Notes: generated from the letters alone by a model not told the origin. A stretch of 64,000 nucleotides of DNA from JAJFUI01 sp039698035 (GCA_039698035.1 JBDKSW010000009.1:124001-188000), one strand, 5' to 3'; counted from the stretch's first letter, positions 1-9,139 are shown. Translations and numbers: made by a program.

Positions 1-483
1 CGGCGCGCGATTGGCCCGATTGGCCAGGACACGCATGATCTCCTTGCCGGTGGCGTCGCCCAGGGCGTGAGCGATGCGGTCCCTTCGATGTCCGCCCTCG
101 CGGCCCAAGGCAAGCTTGCCGCCGTCGCGATCGAACTGAGTTCCCCAGTCGATCAGTTCGGCGATGCAGGCGGGCCCTTCGCTGATGACCCGTTCCACGA
201 CCTGTTTGTCGCACAGCGAGCCGCCGGCTTCGAGCGTGTCCTCGATGTGTTCCGCGATGCTGTCATTGGGGGCGAGTACGCCGGCAATCCCACCCTGCGC
301 GTCGTGACTGTTGCACTGCTCTGTGTTTTGTTTGGTTGTGACGACGACCGAGCAGTTCGGTTCGACGGCCATCGCGGCTCGGAGTCCGGCCAGCCCGCTG
401 CCCACCACCAGCACATCGGTAAAGAAGTGCGGAACGTGTTTTGGGTGGAAGGGGACCAGGTATCGCGGGATGATCGGGGGCAT
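1..483 (-). CDS. nadB: L-aspartate oxidase, 5' part (runs off window edge)
   Basis: This flavoenzyme oxidises L-aspartate to iminoaspartate, the first step of de novo NAD synthesis. The 161 visible residues begin at an ATG whose complement is at 481-483. They carry the FAD-binding GSGLAGLRA motif (residues 28-36), a QGGIAGV segment (63-69), an EDTLEAGG stretch and the REGGH region (about 132) followed by the ATGKEI segment. This order is that of NadB and of the related succinate dehydrogenase/fumarate reductase flavoproteins. The CNSHDAQGGIAG and EGPACIAELIDWG stretches fit NadB better, because SdhA normally has a histidine at the covalent FAD site in this region. The rest of the gene lies outside the window. 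Alternative: another member of the FAD-dependent fumarate reductase/aspartate oxidase family. Confidence 0.85.
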   Translation of the reverse strand, partial: MPPIIPRYLVPFHPKHVPHFFTDVLVVGSGLAGLRAAMAVEPNCSVVVTTKQNTEQCNSHDAQGGIAGVLAPNDSIAEHIEDTLEAGGSLCDKQVVERVISEGPACIAELIDWGTQFDRDGGKLALGREGGHRRDRIAHALGDATGKEIMRVLANRANRAP

Positions 484-683
484 GAGACGAATGACGCTCG
501 ACGGGCGGGTCGCGTGGCAAACCATTCAATATAACAACGTCCGAAGGCCGCTCCTAGCGGGGTGGCTGTCCCAAGGGGGGGGGTGAAGACGTCCGAAGTC
601 TCGACCGGCTCGCCTTCCCAGACCGGGCTCGACCTGCTAAACTTAGGGATTCGCATCGTTGATATCCCTGTTGGAGCCCAGCA

Positions 684-782
684 ATGGCCAAGCCCCACCG
701 TCCCGTAAAGAAAGCGAACCACGGCAAGCGTCCCGCGAACGCTAAGAACCGAAAGGCTCGGCGTCACGCGGTTCGGACCTAG
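684..782 (+). CDS. 32-residue very basic peptide
   Basis: This is a very small gene, ATG to TAG, encoding 32 residues beginning MAKPHRPVKKANHGKR and ending RRHAVRT. About half of the residues are Lys, Arg or His and none is acidic. A GGAG ribosome-binding site lies 8 bases before the ATG (672-675). It sits between divergent nadB and the co-directional dehydratase gene. Composition and size resemble small ribosomal or nucleic-acid-binding peptides, but I do not recognise the family. The ribosome site and the biased composition argue that it is translated. Confidence 0.6.
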   Translation: MAKPHRPVKKANHGKRPANAKNRKARRHAVRT

Positions 783-871
783 TCGGAATCCAGCTTCCGA
801 GGTCCGTAGTTTTGGTTCGGCTGGCTACAGCACGAACTGCCAACGATCCCCTGACCCACCACGGAGGAGCT

Positions 872-1378
872 GTGGCCAAGAAAGAACTCATTCTTGATTT
901 CGACGAGTACGACGTGAACCACGTGGTGGCTGACGTTGAGGAAATTCGTCGCCACAATCCCCAGCGTTTCGAGATGGAGCAACTCACGGCGATTTGCTAT
1001 GAGAGCTTCGAGCGAAACACGTGCGTCGGTTACAAGGATCTTGGGCCGAACGAGTTTTGGGTTCGCGGTCACATGCCGGGCATGCCCCTGATGCCGGGCG
1101 TCATCATGTGTGAGGCGGCGGCCCAGTTGTCGAGCTACTACAGTCACAAGTACAAGCTGATGGAGGGCGTCATCGGCTTCGGCGGCCTCGAAGACGTGCG
1201 GTTCCGCGGCGTGGTCCGCCCGGGCGATCGCTTTGTCATCGTTTGCCGCTTACTGAAGCTCCGCCGCTCGATCATGACGTGCGAGTTTCAGTGCTTCGTC
1301 AAGCAGAATCTGGTTTGCGAAGGCATTCTGAAGGGCGTCTCGCTGCCGACGGAACAGATCACCGGCACCGCGGGCTGA
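872..1378 (+). CDS. FabZ/FabA-like beta-hydroxyacyl-ACP dehydratase
   Basis: This hotdog-fold protein of 168 residues is predicted to dehydrate 3-hydroxyacyl-ACP in fatty acid synthesis or a related acyl pathway. The active-site helix is clear: His67 in RGHMPGMPLMPG and Glu81, spaced 14 apart as in FabZ. The GTG at 872 is chosen over an in-frame upstream ATG at 812 because a GGAGGAG lies at 863-869 and the recognisable protein begins just after it. The N-terminal 45 residues are longer than in minimal FabZ. There is no neighbouring acpP or fabD, so substrate chain length cannot be inferred. A fabH-like gene lies 4.7 kb downstream on the other strand. Confidence 0.85.
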   Translation: MAKKELILDFDEYDVNHVVADVEEIRRHNPQRFEMEQLTAICYESFERNTCVGYKDLGPNEFWVRGHMPGMPLMPGVIMCEAAAQLSSYYSHKYKLMEGVIGFGGLEDVRFRGVVRPGDRFVIVCRLLKLRRSIMTCEFQCFVKQNLVCEGILKGVSLPTEQITGTAG

Positions 1379-1684
1379 TCGGCCCCCGGGCGACGGTCCT
1401 TGTGTCACGCGGCCCGTAAATTCGCTAACGCCGCTACAAAGCGATTCGCTCCCGTCCGGGCAGCCCGGGCGGCCCGTCGTCGGTTTCCGCCGAGACACCG
1501 TATTTTCCGCTGGGCGGCCGCTCTAACCGCTCTTCCGCGGTGATTTTCCTTGCGGAATCCGCAAAGTCCTTGCATAACTAAAGGTACGTGCCGTTCGGGG
1601 GATGTCTGGTGCTCCAGGTGGCATCGGCAGGTTGGCAATCGGACCTTTTTCCCTCGTTTCTCCAAGCCCCTCGTGGAAAGACTC
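1379..1684. other. Intergenic region upstream of the giant surface protein
   Basis: No coding signal was seen in this stretch of 306 bases. It holds an odd palindrome (TTGCGGA A TCCGCAA) at 1550-1564. The left half of that palindrome can serve as a -35 box with a CATAAC -10 box at 1573-1578, 17 bases away. A GGAAAG ribosome-binding site precedes the ATG at 1685. Confidence 0.5.
1550..1578 (+). promoter_or_regulatory. Possible promoter with overlapping palindrome
   Basis: TTGCGG (1550-1555) and CATAAC (1573-1578) are separated by 17 bases, and the -35 box is the left arm of a 15-base palindrome ending at 1564. It lies about 107 bases before the start of the giant exported protein. The promoter match is moderate; regulation by a dimeric protein at the palindrome is only an inference. 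Confidence 0.3.
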
Positions 1685-4600
1685 ATGTCCCGATCTTGCA
1701 TCCGTCGTTTTGGGCATCACCATCGGCGACCGAAGCATTCAGCCGGCCTCTCGCGCCCCTCCCGGCTGGGACGCTTTGAAATGCTCGAGCCGCGCTGGGT
1801 CCTTTCAACCTCCGCAAGCGTCGGAATCGGGGCGCCGGTTCTCGTGGCCTTCGAGGACGCGGACGCCGTGGCGGGCACCACGTATACGGTGCAAAGCGGC
1901 GATAGCGACGTGACGGCCACTGTCGTGACCACGACGCAAATCTTGAAAATCCAAGTTCACTTCGTCAACGCCGACGGAACGACCACGAGCGGCGAGATGG
2001 ACTTCTTGCTCCTGGACGATTATGCCCCGGAAAACATCGCACATATCCAGGAGCTGGTCAGCTCTGGGTTTTACGACGGCCTGACCTTCCATCGGATCAT
2101 CGAAGATTTCATGGACCAGGGAGGCGATCCGTCGGGCGACGGCACTGGCGGCAGCGGCACGACCGTGGACGACGAATTCGATGTCGATTTGCGTTTCACT
2201 TCCGTCGGCCTCTTAGCGATGGCGAACAGCGGTCCGGACAGCAACGACAGCCAGTTCTTCATCATGAACGCCTCGTACCGCTCGCTCGATTATGGCTATA
2301 CCATCATCGGCAAGCTGGTCGCCGGCGACGACATTCGCGAAGCGCTATCCCAGGTTGCAGTCGAGGAAAACAGTTCCGGCGAAACGAGCCTGCCGGTCGA
2401 CTCCGTCATCATCGACTCGGTGACCATCGAAACCAACGTCAATTACGGGCTGCTCCTGATCAAGTCCGGTTCAGACGCGGTCGCCGGCGACACGGCCACC
2501 ATCACGGTGACCGCGAGCGACGGTTCGAGCGTTCTCATCACCGGCGACGACGGCGCCAGCGACTCTTCGCTCGTGGTCACGTTGATCACCGATACGCCGT
2601 CGAGCGAGGATCGGCCCGCCTTCATCACGACCGTCGCCGATGTCTACGTGACCGCGAACGAGACTACGACCTTCGACATTCCGGTGACCCAAGGCGACAG
2701 CGGAGTCACCCTGGAATACGGCGCGACTGTCGTCACGGACACGTCCGACGTGACCGTGGACGCGTCGGGCACAACGGCCGAGGACGGCGTCGTCACGCTC
2801 ACGACCAGCAACGTGATCGGGGTCTTCGATGTCATGGTGGGGGTTTGGAACGTCGACTATTCGGACAACTTCGACGCGCAGCACGTGGCCGTCTTTGTCT
2901 GCCCCGAAGCGCCTGCATCGCTGACGGTCACGACCACGGGCGTCACCGACGGCGGATCGACGGCCGTCAACAACGGGCTGACGTTTCACGTCACGGGCGT
3001 CACCGACGGCCTGACAGTCGTCCTCTACGTTGATGGCGGTTCGGACGCCATCGGCACGGCTGTCGCTTCGGGCGACACGGTGGACATCGTGACCACCGTT
3101 GCGTTGGCCGACGGTGACCATACCTTTACGGTCAAGCAGTACTATCAGTACGACGAGACGACGGTTGGCAACCGCACGATCGAGGCCGGCGAGCTTTACA
3201 GCGACGCATCCGATAGCACGGTGAGCCTGACGGTGGCCGTCAACCCGACCGCCACGGCCGAGTTGAGCGATGTTACAGTCACCGAAGGAGCCGCGACGTT
3301 TGTGGTGACCTACAACAGCCTGGACGATACCATCCGGCGGTCCACCATCGACGACAACGACATTCTTGTCACCGGGCCCAACGGCTACAGCACGCTGGCA
3401 ACGCTCGTCAGCGTCAGCCCTGACGAGGACGGCTCGACGCTAGTCGCCACCTATCGCATCAACGCAACGGGCGGCGTGTGGGACTCCACGAACCTTGGGA
3501 CGTACACGATCACGCTCCAGGCCGATCAAATCAGCGACTCGCAGGACAGATTCGCCGCGTCGAGCGAGCTGCTGACGTTCAATCCGACGGACACGACGGC
3601 GCCGACGGTGACCATCGAGCAGGCGACTGATCAGGCGGACCCGACAAACGCATCGCCCATCTATTTCACGGTGGTGTTCAGCGAGGCGGTCACCGATTTC
3701 ACTGCGGACAGCCTGACGCTGGACGGTACGGCGACCGGAACGCTCGAGGCCACGGTTACGGAAGTCGGAACCGACGGCACGACGTACACCGTCGCCGTCA
3801 CCGGAATGACGGGAGACGGCACGGTGACGGTCAGCATCGCCGAGGGCGCCGTGCACGACGCGGTCGGCAACGGCTGCGAGGCCTCGACCAGCACCGATGC
3901 CACGGTGACGTATGACGTGACGGCCCCGACGGTGATCATCGCCCTGGGGGCTGACCAGTCGGACGCGACGAACAGTTCGGAGATCGTGTTTTCCGTCATT
4001 TTCAGCGAGTCGGTGGACGACTTCACCAGCGACGACGTGATCCTAAGCGGCACGGCTGGTGCGACGACTGCCGTCGTTTCGGGCAGCGGCACCGAGTACA
4101 CGGTGACGGTTACCGGCATGACGCAGGACGGCACCGTCACGATTGGCATCGAAGCCGGCGCGGCGCACGATGCGGCCGGCAACGACAGCGAAAGCCCCAC
4201 GGTCTCGAACGACACGATCATCTACGACACGACCGCCCCGACGGTGACGATCAACCAGGCTTCGACGCAGTCTGATCCGACAGGCTCGGCGACGATTCAT
4301 TTCACCGTTGTCTTCAGTGAGTCGGTGGACGATTTCACCGCCGCCGATTTGACGCTGGGCGGAACGGCCAAGGGCAAGCTAACGGCCACCGTGACCGCCT
4401 CGGGCGACGATGGCACAACCTACGACGTCGCCGTTGTCGGAATGACTTCCAGCGGCACGGTGACCGCCAAGCTAGCCGCTGGGAAGGCCGAGGATGCGGC
4501 GGGCAATACAAACCTTGCGGCAACCAGCGCCGACAACTCGGTCAGCTTCGTTTTGTCGAAAAAACCGACTTTCACGGTAACGGTGCCCGCTTCCGGCAGT

Positions 4601-5992
4601 TACAACGCCGGACAAACCGTGACCATCGCCTGGAAGGTCGCCAACTCGATCGCCAACACGACGATCAGCCTCTGCTACGACACCGACACGATATTCAACG
4701 GCAACGAGCGCTGGATCGAGGTCGACAAAGTCACCGCGTCCGAGGGCTATGGCACCTACACGTGGACCATTCCAAGCAGTCTTGCGAGCGGCACATACTA
4801 CATCGCCGGCTATCTGTACGCCAACGGGCCGATCTATTCGCATCTCGTCCGTTCGATCACCGTCCAGGCGGCCGCTCAGCCGACGTTCAGCGTCACCGCG
4901 CCGGCTTCCGGCAGCTATACCGCTGGCACGACGGTCACCATCGTGTGGACGGGGAAGAATCTCCCGAGCGGCGCGAAGCTCAGTCTCTGCTACGACACGG
5001 ACGCCAAGTGGAACGGCAACGAAAAGTGGATCACCGTCGACGCGACGGCAACGCTCAACAGCAACGGCTATGGTTCCTACAGTTGGAAAACGACCGGCTT
5101 GAAGGCCGGGACCTACTACGTCGGCGGTTATTTGTGGGCCAACGGCAAACCGGTCTACTCGCATCTTACCCGGGCGATCACCGTCAGCGCATCCACGCCC
5201 ACCTTCGCGCTGACGGTCCCAACCTCTGGCACGTATAACGTCGGCGAAAGCGTGACCATCGCCTGGAAGGCATCGAACGTCCCGGCCGGAGCGACCATCA
5301 GTCTCTGCATCGATTCCGACGGCAAGTGGAACGGCAACGAGAAATGGATCGAGGTTGACAAAGTCACGGCGTCCAACGGCTATGGGACCTACACGTGGAA
5401 TACGGCCGGCATGAAGTCGGGAACGTATTACGTCGCAGGCTATTTGTGGTCGGGCAGCGCTCCCGTCTACTCCCACCTGACGAAGTCCATTACGCTCGCC
5501 TCGGCCCTGACACTTGACGCCTCGGCATTGAGCGCGACCCAGCAGACGCTGAGCGCCGACAACGTCCTGGAAAGCGAGAGCCAGTTGGCGGCGATTGTCC
5601 AAGAGGCGATCCAGCAGTGGACGGCCATTGTCGGCAGCCAGGCGTTGGCCGGCATGAGCGTCCGAATCGCCGACCTTTCGGGCAACTGCCTGGCCGAAAC
5701 GGTTGGCGACACGATCTACATCGACCGCGACGCGGCCGGCTACGGCTGGTTCATCGATACGACGCCGAGCGACGCTTCCGAGTACGCCGAGCTGGCCGCC
5801 GGCACGCTGTCGGCCATCGCGAAAACAGCCGCCGAGGCCCACGTCGATCTGTTGACGACCGTCTTGCACGAGATTGGGCACGTTCTCGGCTACGATCACG
5901 AAACGGGCAACGACGTGATGAACGCAACGCTTCCGTTGGGAATCCGACGGACGGCCGTCGACCAGGCGTTGCTCGCCCTGTACGACCAGTAG
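1685..5992 (+). CDS. Giant exported protein: cyclophilin domain, Ig-like repeats, metzincin-like C-terminus
   Basis: The protein has 1435 residues. The N-terminus has a basic stretch and the planctomycete surface-protein motif LEPRWVLS (34-41). A cyclophilin-type peptidyl-prolyl isomerase domain spans about 84-250, with FHRII, QGGDP, LAMANSGPDSNDSQFFI and GYTIIGK. After linker modules come three Ig-like repeats, each starting TAPTV, at about 638, 746 and 849. Three further repeats of about 105 residues start at about 960, 1064 and 1171; each has a P.SG.Y..G motif and a GTYYxxGY segment, like Kre9/KNH-type domains. The C-terminal 160 residues hold a zinc motif HEIGHVLGYDH (1395-1405) followed by DVMN, as in matrixin-like metalloproteases. 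The ATG at 1685 is preferred because GGAAAG precedes it. Likely cell-surface or secreted. Whether the protease domain is active cannot be told from sequence. Confidence 0.85.
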   Translation: MSRSCIRRFGHHHRRPKHSAGLSRPSRLGRFEMLEPRWVLSTSASVGIGAPVLVAFEDADAVAGTTYTVQSGDSDVTATVVTTTQILKIQVHFVNADGTTTSGEMDFLLLDDYAPENIAHIQELVSSGFYDGLTFHRIIEDFMDQGGDPSGDGTGGSGTTVDDEFDVDLRFTSVGLLAMANSGPDSNDSQFFIMNASYRSLDYGYTIIGKLVAGDDIREALSQVAVEENSSGETSLPVDSVIIDSVTIETNVNYGLLLIKSGSDAVAGDTATITVTASDGSSVLITGDDGASDSSLVVTLITDTPSSEDRPAFITTVADVYVTANETTTFDIPVTQGDSGVTLEYGATVVTDTSDVTVDASGTTAEDGVVTLTTSNVIGVFDVMVGVWNVDYSDNFDAQHVAVFVCPEAPASLTVTTTGVTDGGSTAVNNGLTFHVTGVTDGLTVVLYVDGGSDAIGTAVASGDTVDIVTTVALADGDHTFTVKQYYQYDETTVGNRTIEAGELYSDASDSTVSLTVAVNPTATAELSDVTVTEGAATFVVTYNSLDDTIRRSTIDDNDILVTGPNGYSTLATLVSVSPDEDGSTLVATYRINATGGVWDSTNLGTYTITLQADQISDSQDRFAASSELLTFNPTDTTAPTVTIEQATDQADPTNASPIYFTVVFSEAVTDFTADSLTLDGTATGTLEATVTEVGTDGTTYTVAVTGMTGDGTVTVSIAEGAVHDAVGNGCEASTSTDATVTYDVTAPTVIIALGADQSDATNSSEIVFSVIFSESVDDFTSDDVILSGTAGATTAVVSGSGTEYTVTVTGMTQDGTVTIGIEAGAAHDAAGNDSESPTVSNDTIIYDTTAPTVTINQASTQSDPTGSATIHFTVVFSESVDDFTAADLTLGGTAKGKLTATVTASGDDGTTYDVAVVGMTSSGTVTAKLAAGKAEDAAGNTNLAATSADNSVSFVLSKKPTFTVTVPASGSYNAGQTVTIAWKVANSIANTTISLCYDTDTIFNGNERWIEVDKVTASEGYGTYTWTIPSSLASGTYYIAGYLYANGPIYSHLVRSITVQAAAQPTFSVTAPASGSYTAGTTVTIVWTGKNLPSGAKLSLCYDTDAKWNGNEKWITVDATATLNSNGYGSYSWKTTGLKAGTYYVGGYLWANGKPVYSHLTRAITVSASTPTFALTVPTSGTYNVGESVTIAWKASNVPAGATISLCIDSDGKWNGNEKWIEVDKVTASNGYGTYTWNTAGMKSGTYYVAGYLWSGSAPVYSHLTKSITLASALTLDASALSATQQTLSADNVLESESQLAAIVQEAIQQWTAIVGSQALAGMSVRIADLSGNCLAETVGDTIYIDRDAAGYGWFIDTTPSDASEYAELAAGTLSAIAKTAAEAHVDLLTTVLHEIGHVLGYDHETGNDVMNATLPLGIRRTAVDQALLALYDQ

Positions 5993-6059
5993 ATCAACGA
6001 CGCGCACTGCCGTTCCAAGAGAGGGGATCGCGCTGACGCCGCACGCCAGCCGCCCGCGT

Positions 6060-7190
6060 TCAGGCCGCTTCCCGCGATTTGTCCGACTCGTCGGCCCCCG
6101 CTTTTTTGCCGTCCGATTCGTCAGTTGGCTGATTGCCGGGCACGTCGTTCTTGTTCCGATCCTTGTCGGCGACTTGGATCTGCGCGGCGTCCCAGGTTTC
6201 GGTCCACGCGCAGCCGGCCCAGGAAAGTCCAACGCCGAAGCCCATCATCAGGGTTTGCTTGCCCGGTCGGAGATGGCCCTTGCAGCGGAGGTCGTGGATC
6301 AGAATCGGTATGGTCGAAGACACCGTGTTGCCATACTGTTCCAACGCCTCGGGCGTGTGTTCGCGGTCCAAGCCGAGGCACTCGCGGAGATGATCGAGCA
6401 TGAACACCGTGGCCTGATGGATCAGGTACATGTCCACGTCTTCGGATCGCCACTTGGCGGAAGCCAACACGCGTTCGACCAGCGGCGGCGCGATGTCGAG
6501 GCTGAACTTGACCAGTTCGGGGCCGTCCATGTAGAGGCTGCTCGGCCAGCGGCGGCGTTTGCGCGACTGTAGGGCCGTTTCCTTCGGTCGCGAGCCGCCC
6601 TCGGCCACCAGCAGCATGTCTCCGCCGCTGCCGTCGGTGCCGAAGACGAATGAATTGAGCGAGGGCTCGTCGGACGCCTCGACGAGTGTCGCGGCCGCCC
6701 CGTCGCCGAAAATGGTCCGCAGCGACCGGTCCGTCGGGTCGATGAACTTCGAGTAGGTCTCGGCCGTGATTAGCAGGATCCGCCGGGCGGCGCCCGTGTG
6801 AATCAGGCCATTGGCCAGCGACAGACCGTAGACAAAGCCCGAGCAGCCCAGGTTATAGTCCAGGGCCCCGATGGATCTCGGCAGCTTCAGCCGCTCTTGC
6901 ATCAGGCAGGCCGTCGTCGGCAGCGGGTAGTCCGGCGTCTGCGTGCAAAACAGCAAGAAATCGATCGAATTGCGGTCGATGTTGTGTTGGGCGAACAGCT
7001 TTTCCGCTGCGGCTACCCCCAGGTCGGAGGAACATTCGCCGGGTGCTGCGATATGGCGCCGCCGGATCCCCGTCTTGGCAAAGACCAAGTCCATATCCCA
7101 TTTGGGATACTTGGCCCCGAGGAACTCGTTGTCTTCGACCTTATCGGGCAGGTGGATTGCCACGGGGCCGATTGCGGCATGCTTGATCAC
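6060..7190 (-). CDS. fabH: 3-oxoacyl-ACP synthase III (KAS III) family
   Basis: KAS III enzymes condense an acyl-CoA with malonyl-ACP to start fatty acid synthesis. This protein of 376 residues has the thiolase-fold catalytic Cys116 in NLGCSGFVYGL, the His in LIHQAT (about 265) and the Asn in YGNTVSS (about 295), which complete the Cys-His-Asn triad. Start: GTG with complement at 7188-7190, because GGAG lies 8 bases upstream and the family begins there; an upstream in-frame ATG at 7301 would add 37 unlikely residues. The last 45 or so residues after the final GWAGCAW-like strand are highly charged and not part of the usual domain. It could instead be a specialised KAS III-like enzyme, since no other fab genes adjoin. 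Confidence 0.85.
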   Translation of the reverse strand: MIKHAAIGPVAIHLPDKVEDNEFLGAKYPKWDMDLVFAKTGIRRRHIAAPGECSSDLGVAAAEKLFAQHNIDRNSIDFLLFCTQTPDYPLPTTACLMQERLKLPRSIGALDYNLGCSGFVYGLSLANGLIHTGAARRILLITAETYSKFIDPTDRSLRTIFGDGAAATLVEASDEPSLNSFVFGTDGSGGDMLLVAEGGSRPKETALQSRKRRRWPSSLYMDGPELVKFSLDIAPPLVERVLASAKWRSEDVDMYLIHQATVFMLDHLRECLGLDREHTPEALEQYGNTVSSTIPILIHDLRCKGHLRPGKQTLMMGFGVGLSWAGCAWTETWDAAQIQVADKDRNKNDVPGNQPTDESDGKKAGADESDKSREAA

Positions 7191-7489
7191 CAGAAATCTC
7201 CGCTCGCCTTTCGCGCAGAAAACAAAACGTACCGGAACCCAACAAGGAATGTCAACCGTAATCGGATGCCGGCCCACGCCGAAGCAGCCTTTTGCCAGCA
7301 AGCACGAATAATCTACCTAGCATACCCGAACCGCACGAAACGCAACAGCGGCCCGAGCCCCACAAGGTCGCTTTCACGGTCCTTCTGGGGCGCGATCTGT
7401 CGCCTCGTTGCAGGCCGCGGCCCGCTGTCGCCGATACTGAATTTATTAGCAAGGCCAGCTCAGGAAAAATGCCACCAGGGAGGGTGACG
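7191..7489. other. Divergent intergenic region fabH / methyltransferase-like gene
   Basis: Nearly 300 bases between two divergent genes. No recognisable RNA gene or convincing promoter pair was seen. The distal end carries the strong ribosome-binding site (AGGGAGGGTGA) of the next gene. Confidence 0.4.
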
Positions 7490-8053
7490 TTGTCCTTACT
7501 TCGCCAACTGCGATTGTTTCACCGCTGCTATCTGTCCAAGCCGTCCGCCGACCGCACCATTTACCGGGCGATTCGGCGCGAAGGCCTTCACCGGATTGTC
7601 GAGCTCGGCATCGGCGATGGTCGCCGGGCGCTGCGCATGATCGAGGTCGCTCAATCGGCCAGATCGCCCGAGCAGGTCTTCTACGTTGGCATCGACCCCT
7701 TCGAGGGTGGCTCGGCCGATAGCGGAACCGGCAGTCAGGGCCTCACGCTCAAGGCGGCCTACCAACGGCTTCGAGCGACCGGGGCCCGGATTCAATTGCT
7801 CCCAGGCAATCCGGCCGACTCGCTCGTGCGGGCGGCCAACTCGCTGGGCAAAGTGGACCTGCTGATCGTTCCCGCCGAGTTGGATTCGCCGATGCACGCT
7901 CGCGTCTGGTTGTTTGTCCCCCGGATGCTCCACGAGCAGTCGTTGGTCGTCAGCCGGCGAGCGCTGGACGATGGCAACACGGCCGTGCGACTGATGACGC
8001 GATCCGAGGTTGATGCCCGGGCTGCCGCCGGCGTGACGCGTCGAGCCGCCTAG
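7490..8053 (+). CDS. Putative SAM-dependent methyltransferase-like protein
   Basis: This protein of 187 residues has a Rossmann-like motif: strand and glycine loop RIVELGIGDGRRALRM near residue 38, followed by VFYVGIDPFEG, which matches motifs I and II of class I methyltransferases. No catalytic motif beyond SAM binding is visible and the C-terminal half is weakly conserved, so the substrate is unknown. The TTG at 7490 is chosen because GGGAGGG (7478-7484) sits 6 bases upstream; GTG 7484 and ATG 7469 are alternatives. It is divergent from fabH, and a lipoprotein gene follows on the same strand. Confidence 0.55.
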   Translation: MSLLRQLRLFHRCYLSKPSADRTIYRAIRREGLHRIVELGIGDGRRALRMIEVAQSARSPEQVFYVGIDPFEGGSADSGTGSQGLTLKAAYQRLRATGARIQLLPGNPADSLVRAANSLGKVDLLIVPAELDSPMHARVWLFVPRMLHEQSLVVSRRALDDGNTAVRLMTRSEVDARAAAGVTRRAA

Positions 8054-8153
8054 CAGCGCGCTTCATGACGGCGTCTGCGGGTGCCACGCGTTCCGTTCAT
8101 TGCATCATTTTACGGCCCGGCGTAAGCTGGTGGGAAAACCTGAGGAGCCCACC

Positions 8154-8687
8154 ATGCGACGATCACTCTGCCTGGCATTGCTGAGCAGCGCCAGCTTGTT
8201 GTGGACGGGTTGCGAGAGAGCCCCGCAGAACGCCGTGCGGCCAGAAAGCCAGCCGTTCGCTTCGGCCGACAAGGCGACCGTGGCCCCGTCCAAGGCGGAA
8301 TCCGAATCGAAGGCAAAGGCGGCGGAATCGCCGGCTGCAACGCCTCCGCCAGCGTCGGCGACCAACCCATCCCGTGTGACGCAGCCATCGATCATGCTCT
8401 CGACGGGCGTTGCGCTAGCGCAGACCGGTCTGGACGGGACGATGATGACCTTCAGCGTCGATTACGAGGTTCAGGGCGAGCTGAACACGGCCGGTTACGT
8501 CTGGGTGATCGAGCGGGCCCAGGGCCAACCGGCGCGGGGCAATCATCAGTTGGTTCGAAAGGGGACGCTCCAGGCGGTTGTTGCCACAGGGTGGCGGCCT
8601 GAGGACGGGCCTTTTCGCTCCCACCTGGAAGATCAGCGTGGCAATTGGGTCTCTGAATCGATCGAGATGCTTCCGACTGGCGGGTAG
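8154..8687 (+). CDS. Small predicted lipoprotein, function unknown
   Basis: A 177-residue protein with an N-terminal signal segment (MRRSLCLALLSSASLLWTGC) that ends in a near-lipobox, so Cys20 is the likely lipidated residue. It is followed by an Ala/Pro/Lys-rich linker (about residues 30-75) and a compact globular region rich in beta-type sequence. The ATG follows GAGGAG at 8142-8147. I do not recognise the globular region. A periplasmic, membrane-anchored location is inferred from the signal. Confidence 0.6.
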   Translation: MRRSLCLALLSSASLLWTGCERAPQNAVRPESQPFASADKATVAPSKAESESKAKAAESPAATPPPASATNPSRVTQPSIMLSTGVALAQTGLDGTMMTFSVDYEVQGELNTAGYVWVIERAQGQPARGNHQLVRKGTLQAVVATGWRPEDGPFRSHLEDQRGNWVSESIEMLPTGG

Positions 8688-8786
8688 TTCGCGGGCCTGG
8701 GTTTGGCCAGGTCGAGACGATGAGCGAACGGCGTGCGAAGCGAGAAAGAACGAGGGGCGGGCCAGCAGTGGTGGGGGCGCAGGACA

Positions 8787-9014
8787 CTAGGGACGGCCGC
8801 CGTTGCCGGTGACATCCGTGTTGGCAGCCGATGGCTGGCTCGATGGGACTTCGTTGCGGTGGATGGCGTCGAACACCTCGCGACGGTGGACTGGCACTTC
8901 CTTCGGGGCTTCCACCCCGAGGCGGACTTTATCACCGCGGATTTCGACGACGACGATCGTAATGTCATCGTTGATGACAATACTTTCGTTCTTTTTGCGG
9001 GACAACACGAGCAT
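8787..9014 (-). CDS. csrA: Carbon storage regulator CsrA
   Basis: CsrA is a dimeric RNA-binding protein that represses or activates translation by binding GGA motifs near ribosome-binding sites. This 75-residue protein begins MLVLSRKKNESI and contains the IRGDKVRLGVEAP and VHRREV strands typical of the family, then a short variable tail. The ATG (complement 9012-9014) is chosen because the family begins there and AAGGA lies 8 bases upstream; an in-frame extension of 22 residues is unlikely. It is divergent from the nuo operon, with a candidate promoter about 100 bases upstream. Confidence 0.95.
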   Translation of the reverse strand: MLVLSRKKNESIVINDDITIVVVEIRGDKVRLGVEAPKEVPVHRREVFDAIHRNEVPSSQPSAANTDVTGNGGRP

Positions 9015-9111
9015 AGGACGTTCCTTCGAACTCTCGTCAGGGCTGCTTCCCTTCCGCCGCGCCCTGCCAAAAGTCACCAAAGCACGTGCGCATACATAGT
9101 ACCATCATTTT

Positions 9112-9139
9112 ACGATACGCTGGAATCGGCTGATGTCAA
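9112..9139 (-). promoter_or_regulatory. Candidate sigma-70 promoter of csrA
   Basis: On the minus strand a perfect TTGACA (complement at 9134-9139) is followed 16 bases later by TATCGT (complement at 9112-9117). The -35 box is a full consensus match and the -10 box matches at 4 of 6 positions. It gives a 5' leader of roughly 90 bases before the csrA ATG. Confidence 0.5.

Noticed and set aside
4472..6232. 586-codon open frame on the minus strand within the giant protein gene
   Set aside because: It is the antisense of a clearly coding region with conserved domains; it has no recognised motif and its length reflects GC-rich codon bias.
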